Shown here: one piece after another, positions 37,816 to 49,400 of the stretch
Layout of the letters: every line of letters starts with the position of its first letter
How positions within the stretch are numbered: position 1 is the first letter of the stretch
Source of the DNA: Acanthaster planci
Taxonomy: Eukaryota; Echinodermata; Asteroidea; Valvatida; Acanthasteridae
DNA length: 64,000 nt
Assembly: GCF_001949145.1 (NCBI RefSeq)
Contig: NW_019091500.1
Location: forward strand, 696,311 to 760,310
Direction of reading: 5' to 3'
The notes under the pieces: model-generated
Told to the model about the DNA's origin: nothing
Database searches by the model: none
Seen by the model: the letters and a program-made list of their open reading frames with translations, nothing else
Translations under genes and position numbers: made by a program

Positions 37816-40417
37816 CTGGAGTTAGGATAAAAAGAAAAACAAATGTTAGTTTTCACTGATTCTTTATGGAATTACTGAAATTCTGATTAGGATTCTTCTT
37901 CAAAATAGCTTGTACATGCATTCCTTTCTTCAGTCTTCATCATCAAGACTTTACTACAAGAAGGTACACACATACTTTTGTGTGGGGCATTCATGCCTCT
38001 CGTTACATACATGTAATCTAACATTACCCTTCAAGTATTCAGGAAATGACACAGAGGGGTACCCCCCCGTGTCCAATCCCTAAACATACTCAAAAGACTA
38101 TTGTTACCTAACACATCCCCTAGATCCCAATAACACAATGACTAACACAAAAGGGGGGAGTTCTCTCCGTCTCGTATTTTGCTTCATAGTTAAGTAGTGT
38201 CATGTATGCTGTGAAAAGAACGGCTGTCAACATTTCATGTGGATGGTGTAACAATGGAAATGTGTCAAACGTTTCCTTTAAAATCTACTTTTAGGTGATT
38301 TTTTATAAAGAACACATCAGATTACTAGGGCGTTTTAGCAGTAGCAATCCTTAATGGACTTACTTTAAGACTTACTTTAAAGCAAATTCTTAAGGCAATT
38401 AAATCAATTCAGATAGTCAAAGCTAATTTTTTTACATTTTAGTGCTTTATTGTTTAACTAATGAAGTTAAAGACACATAGTAACATTTTCAGCTTGGCAT
38501 TGTTGCTGAAATATTCACACAAAAATTAGAAGGCAGTTTAGTTTTGTTATGCTCACACGAGTATTTTTAACTGAACACAATTTACAATTTGTTTGAAGCT
38601 TTTTCCACTGTTCAACATTTAGCCTGGCCACAGTGTGTAAAACAGCAAATTTTTAGCTTAATATTACAAGATTTGCTTAGCCAAACTACGTGTATTAATA
38701 CAAAATGCAAAATGTATTTTAGGTTTTAGTTCGAAAGAAACTCAAATATTTTAAATCAAACTTAACTTTTCTACGTTTTATGTCTGGTCAAAGGTTTAGC
38801 ATAACCCATGGCTATTAAATACAAGGTCACATTTTTAGCACTCAAGCATTATTGTTACAAACTGCTAAAACAAAGCTTAGAGAGTATCGGTGATTAAAGG
38901 CTGCTTTAACCAAACATAGTATTTTACCTTATCAAAATTATTTTTCTTTCGAGTAGCTTTTGTTAATTGAATAAAAATATGGTTACATTTCCAGCTTAAT
39001 ATACATGTAACAAGCATTGTATTTTGAGATCAAAATCTAGATGGTATTTTGAGTTGAAGCTAACAAATAAGCCAAAGCCAAGTCTTTAATAGTTATCTTG
39101 TTCGTTAAATAGTTTGACTGTAGACTTGCTTGAATGTTGCATGTACATGTAGTATGCTGTGCATTGTTTGAGATGCAGATTACAAGAGTCCATCCTTTAC
39201 ACTTAATCTCACATTTTCAGTATTTCAAGAACACTCGATTAAGTATCAAGGGGTTGAATAACAGATTAAATGAAGCATTACTTGTAATAAAAACATTCAG
39301 TTACATTTACGTTAAGTTTATAACACTAAGATCTTTTTACAGCATACACTAAACCAAACTGACATGCAAAGATTTTAAAACTACCGCGTTGCCAATATAA
39401 ATTGTCTTCTAGCTACAAACATTTTCCTTTTGTTCTCCGGAAAATCTCAAAAATGCCCAACACAGATCCTTTTAACTAAAATTTCTCCAAGCAAGCAATA
39501 TTCTCCAATCCAGCTTCTAGACCTGTTGATTATTACCCACTGCCAACTATTCAGTCTGACCCTGACCAGACTCCATCCCATTAGTCAGGCCAACAATCAT
39601 ACCAAACAGTAGTCCTTTATGTTTGTCGCTGTCATTACAATATACAGCATTAATTTTCAAGAGCTTAAACTGTACAAATGTATTAAGTACATTGCAACAG
39701 CGCTGTACATTCCTAAGACTACATTAATGCTTTAGATTTTTAGAACAGGTATCAATAAAAATCATGTTTGCTACATGTTTTTAGAACCAAAGTTTAAATA
39801 TTAAAATGCAAAAGGAAATGAAGCCCACCAGTACAATTTGTATTTTTAGCTGACTGGGTAATCCTCACAGAATTTCAGTTTAGTTATAAAAAAGAAATGT
39901 AACTGTTCCAACTCATGAGGGAAAACAATGCTTATTGTAGTATAAATGTCTACCCACTTCATGCTGTTATTGAAAGCATGACAATCATCCACTTTTATTT
40001 TGGGTTAAATTTAGCTTTCCGTCCCTCATTTTTGTTCAGTGCCATGAGAAACAACTCTTTCTTTAACTAAAGTCCTACCTTGTTCATAAGAGAACAGTTA
40101 ATACAAGATTCTGCCTATAACAAGGAAATTTTAGGGTCCAGATCCTTTGTTTTTCATTAAGTTTCCTGTTATAACAAGGTAATTGCCAAGTCCAAAGGAC
40201 CTCTTAACGAGGTTCAACTACAATTGCAGAAATTACAGTAACAAAACAAAGTGGGTGCAGTCTGGAGACATGGATGTAAGTATAAGCACTCAGTGTGGAA
40301 GACATTCCTGGATCAAATGTTTAAAACTGCCCAAGTTTCAGAGGCCTAAAGAACTTTTTTTGGAGGAAATACATCCACAGTCTCCAATTAAAGTGAGTGA
40401 GTAGTGATAAGATTTCA
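37816..40417 (-). other. 3' region of the KHDRBS gene
   Basis: AT-rich, downstream of the exon-8 stop codon. Minus-strand AATAAA-type signals occur near 39,995 (AAAATAAAAG) and near 38,445. The first would give a 3'UTR of about 0.4 kb. A small MITE lies at 40,070-40,214. No further exon is seen between here and 37,815. Confidence 0.45.
40070..40214. mobile_element. Small Tc1/pogo-type MITE in the KHDRBS 3' region
   Basis: The ends AAGTCCTACCTTGTTCATAA and, read inward from the right, TAGTTGAACCTCGTTAAGAG are imperfect inverted repeats of the 'AACCTCGTTATAA' type. Two TATAACAAGG words lie inside. The length is about 145 bp. Confidence 0.4.
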
Positions 40418-43400
40418 TTAACGATAGGGATGATTGCGCTGCATGCCTTTCTGTGGAGCCATGAAGGAAGGTGCTTTCATGCGTGTTTCAGACTCAGCCC
40501 AGTTCTGTCCATTGTAAGTATGACCACCTGTTGGAACAGAAACATGTATCAGTGAGTAAAGACAATCGAACAAGAAATCCCAACTGATGAAACTCAATGG
40601 TAACTTGACACATTTTTAGCTTTATCCTTTCCCTGTAATCATTGTTTACAGGTCTTCAATGGTGTCTTTAGTTTTGTAATTTATTTTGAAGGTGGTGAAA
40701 ATCACTCTCTTATGGTGTCATCAAGTTTATGAGTCACAAATAGCGCTGGTCTACATGATAAAATTGTGACTGTACGATATTCAAAAATTTGGAAAAAAAA
40801 ATGAAATTGACACTTCAGAAATCTTGCTGATATCCTTCTTTACATCAGCTTTTCCCCCTCAATCCGAGTTTTCTGGGAAACAACTGACCATACATTTTGT
40901 TTTAGTTTCCCTGAAAACTTCACTTATTTCCATCAACTGAACAAAACTGACATCATTTTGCAACAGTATGTACATGTACATGTATGTAAGGTAGCCAAAT
41001 CTATAGCCGAAGCCGTATGATGCATCAACTCAGGTCGTGATTCCATGAACATATACATGTAGTTCAAATAATAGTAAAAATAGAAAAAATGGACGATTTT
41101 CCAATCATTTACTAATTTTGCAAAGTTTTGAAGAATGTGTTAGGCATAATAAATATGTCAATGTTAATGATTCTATTATCACTTTCAAGCATAAATCCAT
41201 CACATGTGCTTGTTACATTTATTCAAAGTTTTTCGTTTCATTCAAACACAAACACCATCATGAAAATGGTACAGTTTCGTTATTACGAAATCTGTGGGAC
41301 CACGTAGAAACGTTCGTTGTAGGCAAAACGCAGTGCAATGGCTTCGGTTCATTATTGTACAATACCATGTACATGCATATGCACGTGTATGCGTGTATGT
41401 GCATACACGTAAACGCGTGGTTGATGTTACATTTATATCAAAAACGATCTCTCGGTTATAATTTTCAAATATATTGTGATGTGATTAGAATAATAAAATT
41501 CACTGGCATATGAAAACATGTCTAATGTGCATGTGAGATTAAAAAAAGCAAATACATGTGAACATGGTGAAAGCATCGATCAAGGGATTTTTAAAAGGCT
41601 TTTGATCACCATGGATGACGGCGAAGCTAAACAGCATGCACATGTCTGCCTGTGTGTACTTGCATGAATGTGAATACTCATCAACTGGAGCCCCCATCCA
41701 TGTAAGTAGTCTTTCCAACACAAATTGTGTTTTTTCCATCAAATTTTCCATCTGTCTTATAATTTTCGACACTAGCTGCATGATACGATTGATCGATAAT
41801 CTGAGTTCACTCGCCCACTGTAGCCGCCCGCACGCGAGATGGTCACTGAAGAAGGATATTGCGATTGGATAGCTGTGTCTTGCAAAATGAACATAATGAA
41901 AACACACAGTCTCATTGGCGGGTATGCTAGATCTTTTTGCAGCAATATGAATAATTCAGTGTTGGGCGATTAGTTGGGCGCTTGAGATGTGAGAGTAGTC
42001 AAGCGAACTTATTTGGCCGTATTTTTATCAGAATTAGGAAGGGAATTTTTGTTTTGATGTTTGTGTAATCAATGATTTTTGAATCGTGGTTTACGCTTGT
42101 CATGACAACAGAAAACTGGCAAACGACGTCTGTGTGTATCGCGTTGTAAGCGTGCGTGACACATCTGAAGGGGGGGATTTAGCCTCATGCTAATTTTGTG
42201 GAAACATGCTTATTTTGAGTACACGCAGTACATCTTTAAATTAAATGCATGAACAAAGAAAACACAAACAATGAGATCAACTTTTGAGAATGAACCTGCG
42301 GAAAAATTTGTGACGGCAGTACGTGTTTTTTGACTTGCAACTGTAGAGCTCCATTTGCACACGATTTACATGTACATGCAGTGGAACATTCACGACCCTT
42401 TTTTGGCAGGAACTGTACCTTGACTAGTTGCCGCATTTCCATCACGCCTTCTTTGGCAACGGTTCGGCCCAGCAGGAACCAGTGTGATGCACTGCGCAAA
42501 TGTTTTCACCACTATGATTCAACAATGGTTTTTCAGGCAACGGAGTCATGAAAACCATTCCTTGCAACAGGAATTTTGTACAATGCGATTTTGCTGTAGC
42601 AGATTTTTTCCCCATAGAAATGTACATGTTTTCGCCGGGACCACAGACTTGTGTTTGTTATAACCGGAATTTCGTTAAGGCCGATTTCGTAATAAGGAGA
42701 GTGGACTGTATTCTACTCTGAACTATACTTTTTTCTAATGGTGGAAAGATTGACCTTACCAAATCCTGATGGCCCGAAGTTCTCTTCAGATTCCACACCT
42801 TGGAATCCTGCAGAACTAAGGGGAAAACACATACAAATAACATCTCACAATTGGACTTGGATATCCAAGTACTGAACCAAGATTACCTATACAACCCATC
42901 TTAACAATATAAAAACACTTTGCAAGGTAATTTAGAAGTGTACATTTCTTAATCACTTCTTTCTTTATCAAAGATGTTGATTAATTATATGGACAGAACA
43001 TGACTTTCAGACACAAATCTTATTAAAATCTTGGGCAGAAACCACAAAAGAGTTGAGCAGTGTATCACTATTGCAAGTTTTAACAGGTGTACTGTAACAA
43101 GCTGAACACACAGGCCTTTTCAACAATTCTCATCCATAGTTTCAGTATAAAATGGCAAGCAATCTCTGAGGAATCTAACTGTACTCTTAAGCCAAGAATT
43201 TTCTGCTTTCTGAGAGTCAAATACTGCTTTCCTCTGCTTTCTAAATTTTGTGTACAAAAACTGTATGTGATTGTACTGTAGGCCTACATGTACATTTACC
43301 GTACACCTACAGGTATCTTTGGCATAATGATACATGTAGGGCCTACATGCACCATGCCACTGTGATCTTAGACTGGTCCCTGTTCTGGTTGATTTATTCA

Positions 43401-46400
43401 TAAGCTGTGAGACATCTGGGCACTATGTAGGGAATGGGGACCTGTGTGATCTCCGCTGTGCGGAGCCGGAGGAAATCAATACCGAATTCTGCAATATCGC
43501 AAAGGATAAACAGGATGGGAAACGCTACCAAATGTTACTTTCACAGTGAGTTAAACAGTGAAAATGAGTTGTCATTCCTTATTTGGGTTCATATTTATTT
43601 GATTAATTGAGCAAAAACGAACAAAAATATTTATTTGCTTTATTTTCTTTTACCGAGAATTGCATTTTCCGCCTCCTACCTCCACAAAGCGGAAAACCTC
43701 TGGACTTTATTGTACCCAAGAGGGAACTTTATCGGATGATAGTGATGCAGATAATAGAATATTAACATGGCCACATCCAAATCACTTGACTGTACATGTA
43801 CCTTGGAATTACACACAAGTCTGTGGTTGTGGCTAAAGCCTGTTCCCATCAAGTTTTGTGCAATTTCAAATCACAGCCAAGAGGTTTGGACGCTGCCAAA
43901 TTTTGAACCTGTGCAGATTCATATTTTAAATATGCTCAATAGTTAATAACATTACTCTAATCAAAAGCAAAAAATATGATTCAAAGATAAAAGTTGGCTC
44001 ACCTTCCTGAGCTGCAATATCCTTCACCACCTCTCGGGCTGTAACTCTCATACTGTGACAAATGTGAAATGGACACATGTATGTTTATTTAGTGTTTCTG
44101 TGACACATGTCCATGTGTTCTGCCCCCACCTTGTCCTACCAGATTATATGTATCATTGCCATCATTCCTAGTACAGTAATCTTTACTCCAAGCTAATTTT
44201 GTAACTGCTTTTATGGGCCAGCATAGACAAGGCACCATGTAGCTACACGTAGGTCATTGTTGCCTTCGATCTACATTAGTCAGCTGCATAATTCCTGAAT
44301 GTAACAATATCTGATGATTTTTGGGACTTTTCCAGGACTCCATAGGACTAGAATTTACATGTACATGTCATTTGACATGTAACCATTTTCCAGAGAAATG
44401 TTATGTGGCAATTGAACTGGAAGACTGTCATGGCCACTACTACAGGCTCCAAATTTTACATGAATGCAACCTGTCAAATATAAACCCTTGCATGATCCTG
44501 ATTTGACCTTTCCATGATTTCTTTCCCTACAACAACAGGATACCAGGACACCCTACATTTTCCCAATTTTTCATGACTTTTGCGACTTAGCAGGGCAACT
44601 TTTTTCCAGGATATTCTTTGACCATAGGAACCCTGATTTAACTTCTTACTTTTTCAGAAGTGACTTTCTGGCACTGCTTGTACCGGTACCTGATATTAAT
44701 TTCAAATGAAATCTTGTAGTTATGAGTACATTTGGTTGCCCTCCCTGTGTATACACTGGATTTAAAACCATGGAAGCAAAGAAGTGAGTCATGCTGACGA
44801 TACTTGTGCTTGGCCTACTGCGATAAACTCAAAGGTTTCTAGAATGTTTAAAGTACAAATATGCAGACTTCCCGTCTTATCCAATTACATGTGATAATAT
44901 TTTGATAACTGAATCTCATACACATCTAAATAAGTTGCCATGTTGCTTTAATACTGTGCATGCATCTTAGAGTAGTCACTCAAGAACTACTGGGAAAAGG
45001 AAGTCCTGAAAACTAATAACAAGGACAAATATGATTACACGGAATGGCTATGCTTTGGTGTCAATTATCAATCTATAAACAGCAATGCTCTCACCTCCGG
45101 CTGTGTGCCTGGTAGTTGAGGCATTCTACTGGAACTGAACTGTGAGGGTTGTTGCTGTTGTGACCTGCCAAATCCTCCTTGGTAGCCACTTCTTGCTGCA
45201 CCAGGTCCACCCCTCATGGTTGAATTCTGTGTGTTTCCAGGTCCAGAGTAGGACCTACTAGATTCTTGTGGGGCTTGAGGTGGTGATTGGAATCTCCCCT
45301 GCACACCAGCTGATGGCCCACTACCACTACCACTTCGTCCCATGTAGCCAGGAGGTGACATGCCCCCTCTAGGACCAGCATATCCTCTACTCACAACCCC
45401 ACGTCCAAGACCTGGAGGTACCTCAGTGTAGGAACCATTGAGGATTGCCAACTCCTGAAGCTGACTTTGTCTAATTTCATCATTTGGATCCTGTTGAAGA
45501 ACATGAACTTGTTTCAGAGTAAATTAAATGTTTATTTGTCATAAATAAGCAAAGACTTAGAAAATCACTTAGAGTGATTTTCCTCATAATAAGACGTAAC
45601 ACTGATTGCTCATGGTTCTTTCAGTTGGCTTAATATTTCTGCTTCTGTCATGTAGTGCTTTTTGGGGTGCATCCAATTCAGTTTGTTTAACCCTTAACAT
45701 CATCAATCCTTCAAAATCCTTTGGATTTTGGAGGATTGAGGCTGCATGGCAAACTTGCATTGCTGATTGAGAAGATGCATTGTGTCAAGGTTGTGGGTTA
45801 GACCTTGTGTTGTTTATGTTCAACCATGTGTAAATTAATACCCACATTATATGTGAAATCCTCCATACTGCTCCAGCTAAATATCATCACACTGCCTCAA
45901 CACAATGACAGGAATTGCAGGAGGAATTTGAAGGATTGAGGCAGTGGGCACCCCTCCACAGAACATATTCAAGAAATATCAGAGGATTTGGAGGATTGAG
46001 GCTGTATTCAATTTTTCAATTGGGGCGGTTGGACGATTTTAAACGATTGAGGGTGTATCCTAGCCAAAAGGGCCTAGGCAGTTAGGGTTAATGTGTAGAA
46101 TGTTTGGACACTTACAGGGATAAGATACTTTCTGAGTTCACACAAACTATGTGCCAGCCTGTTGTATGCCTCGGAAGCAGTAGCAAAGACTTCCACTAAG
46201 ACATGCAGCTCTTCATTCAAATGAGCATTCTTCTCAGCTCCTTCTACACGAAGATCTTCTTCCTGGGAAAAATACACGTTCAAAGACAAGTTCAAATTAC
46301 AGATAGGTGTCTGTCTAAACCCCAGTTTAGTTTAAATCTTTGCTCTGCTGGTAGCAACATTTGCGTGTTATTCAGTGGCCTGCCAGACAGAAAGGATGAA

Positions 46401-49400
46401 GGACCAACATATGTGTCTGACACATACTTGATAAAAAGTTTGAAACTAGTTGCTTATGAGTACATGTATACCATGGGTAGCTACTACACTGTAATGTATG
46501 GAAAATATCTAGCCTGTTTACCGTCTTTATTATTCCATAAAATTTCAAAACCAGAATTGCTCAATTCAATTTGCATTAAGCTGCTACGGCCATGAGATGG
46601 CACTTGGACACAAATACAGACACATATAACTTGCAGTTCACAATGTATTTGTACAGAAATAATATTAAACAAAAAAGAAATAACTTCCAACAATCCTGAA
46701 GTATCTGACAAGCTCATCTCTATGAGACCCTTTTCTGAATCATACCTGCCAACAATGAAGTCAGGAATCAGAATATCCACTGTAGAAGCCTACTGCTAAA
46801 CAAGCACCTGTGCTACAGAAGCTATGTGTATTTAAATGCACATAATACAACTGCTCTCTTGACAAAGGAAAATGGAGCCTTCTTCTTTTGCACAAAGTAC
46901 CCTCTCTTTGGGGAAATAGTGCCCTCTTTTGCAAAGAGTGCCCTCTTTTTTGGGGGGGAAATAGTGTCCTCTTTTGCAAACACCTCTTTATGAAAGTATA
47001 TTTTTTGCTTTTTTATGGAAACCATTATGACTTTTAGACCTTTGAACACTTGGAAACTGGGAACAGTCCCAATTCAATCATTGGCAGGTATATCAACTAA
47101 CTCGGCTTCTTATCTCTATATGACCCTTATCATAGCATCTTACCTTCTTCTTATCTCTCTGTGACCCTTTTCCCAGGATCGACATCCGTGTTCGTGTTGT
47201 GTCTTGCAGACGTTTCAGTGTGTGGCCTTTGGGTCCCAAAAGTTTGCCAACAAAGTTGAACTAATGTGAAGGAAATAATGAAATTGCATACTTGAATTCT
47301 TTTCTCTGGTGCTTTTGCCATTTGCTGTAAATAAAAGTGTTACACTTGCAACAGAGTTATATCAGGGAACAGTCGGTATTTTATGGCGCCCATGCGCTTT
47401 CCAGTGAGATGTCAAATTATTTAAGAAAATAAAGTGGGTATCAAACTTTTATTAGGTTAGCGTCACTTAAAATGGACTTCTGAATGATTCCAGTTCACAA
47501 TCAGTAATTTGTCATGAGAAATTTGCAGCTTTAATCATTCCTCTCTTGGATATTTCTCAGGGGTCGAAATTAACGGTGGTCCGCTTGCCCCAGGTCAGTA
47601 GAAAAGTCTGGTCCCAGGCATTTAAAAAGCAGCTTGTAAAGCCACATACTTCAGACCTACACGTGACTGGAACCAGTGAAACAGAAGTCTAAGCCTGATA
47701 TCCACTTGTGTTGTAAATGCCCCTACACTGTACACTGCAAGAAGTTATCCGGAATATTAACATGTAGGCCCCCTGACAAGGATTGCTTCATGCCCTGTGT
47801 GTGCCATTCTAGTAGGACCACCAAACTCTCAGCAGGACCAGTGGAAATTTTGAAGTACTGATCCTGCTGGCTACCAAGAAGAAAAAGTTAATTTTGACCC
47901 CTGATTGCTATAACCAAGTTACATGGACATGTACCAGTAAAAGAACTTGTACATTCTAATAATCAATGATCACTTGGGATAACAAAGTTAAAAATAAAAT
48001 CAGGATGTATGCACCAACCGTTGGGTGTTCTTCAGCTGGGATTCGTACTCTTACTTCTAACTTGACTGGCTTATCTGTCATAATGTCTATAAATTTGGGT
48101 GGCTTTACAACTCCCAACTCCAGGTTCTTTATTTCTGCAAGAGTTGTGCAAAAGGTTTGGTAAAATGATAAATATGTGACTACGTTAACATATGTTTCAG
48201 CTATTCAAACAGTGGTCACATTTATATGCATTAGCAAATAAAAATCATTTTCTTACTTTTACTTTTTGATTAGTGAAAAATGATTTCTGAAAATGTCTCA
48301 CAAGAAATTTAAATCAAATACTACATCTACAGAATTCTCATTACTGCATGTATGTTCTTAAATACAGTAAGACGGTCTAGTCTTTATTGTTTTCATTGTG
48401 GGAGGACAGGATTTTTTTTCAGCCAGGAAAAATCACTCATGAATGAATATCACCATTCTGTGATATTTGGATTTCAAATCGGAAGTGATATATCGCAAAG
48501 ATTATGAGATCAACTACAGAATTCTCTGATTTTGTGAATCTGCAAATCTTCTGAAAATGTGAAAGGTTTGGCTTGTTCCATCCAAGATAAGAAACGTTGG
48601 GAACGCTCTCCTGCTGTCATGCCCTACTTTTGTCCTCTTGCACATCTGTAGGCTGATACTTATGAGTATATACAAGTACTTGTGGGATAAAAGCTAACAG
48701 CTGCAGTAGTGAAACTATTGGAAGACGTGGGTTGCCAATAACCTAAACTAAAAGATTAAATCAATGCTGATTGGGGTACATTTACAGGTACTTCACTCAA
48801 GAGTTCCACTTCCTCAATTAAATCTTCCCCCGAAAAGCCGTCCAAACTGATGCACATCTCTTTAAATCTTATGACAAGGTTTTAAGATGAAACAACTGTC
48901 TATTTCTCATGTTTTTTTGGAAATAAAAAAAAGCTGTGACCTACCGTCTCACTCTCCTGATGTTGATGATCCAGACACATTGCACATTTGCATATGAAGT
49001 GCTTGGAGTGTTTTGTTGATTATTGTCAGGAGAATGAGAAGTTGGTGAGTAAAAGGTCTGCATTTTTCAAGAAATAGTCACACGGTTTAAAACCCCCCCA
49101 AAGTGAAATGCATCAGTTTGGATTGCTTTTTGGGAAAGATTACTAGCAGTGACTTGCAGTTCTGTAATGCACCTATTAACTGTAGTCACGGCCCCAGGAG
49201 ACCCGGGACTACCTGGGATTTAGCTGGGGAGTATAAATTGACCCAGAGTGGTAGCCTGGGCCAAATGGCCATGTCCCCATCATCTTCCCCACTGAGCAGG
49301 CATTTTTTTCCTTACAACCCTGCCATGTGGGGCATTACTGGCCAGTACATTGTGCAGGCGAAATGCGCTGAGGAGTACAGCCAAAATGCACTTCGAGTAG

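Noticed and set aside
47550-47911. 8-bp target duplication for the 47.6-kb MITE
   Set aside because: The flanking 8-mers ATATTTCT and ATTGCTAT match at only a few positions.
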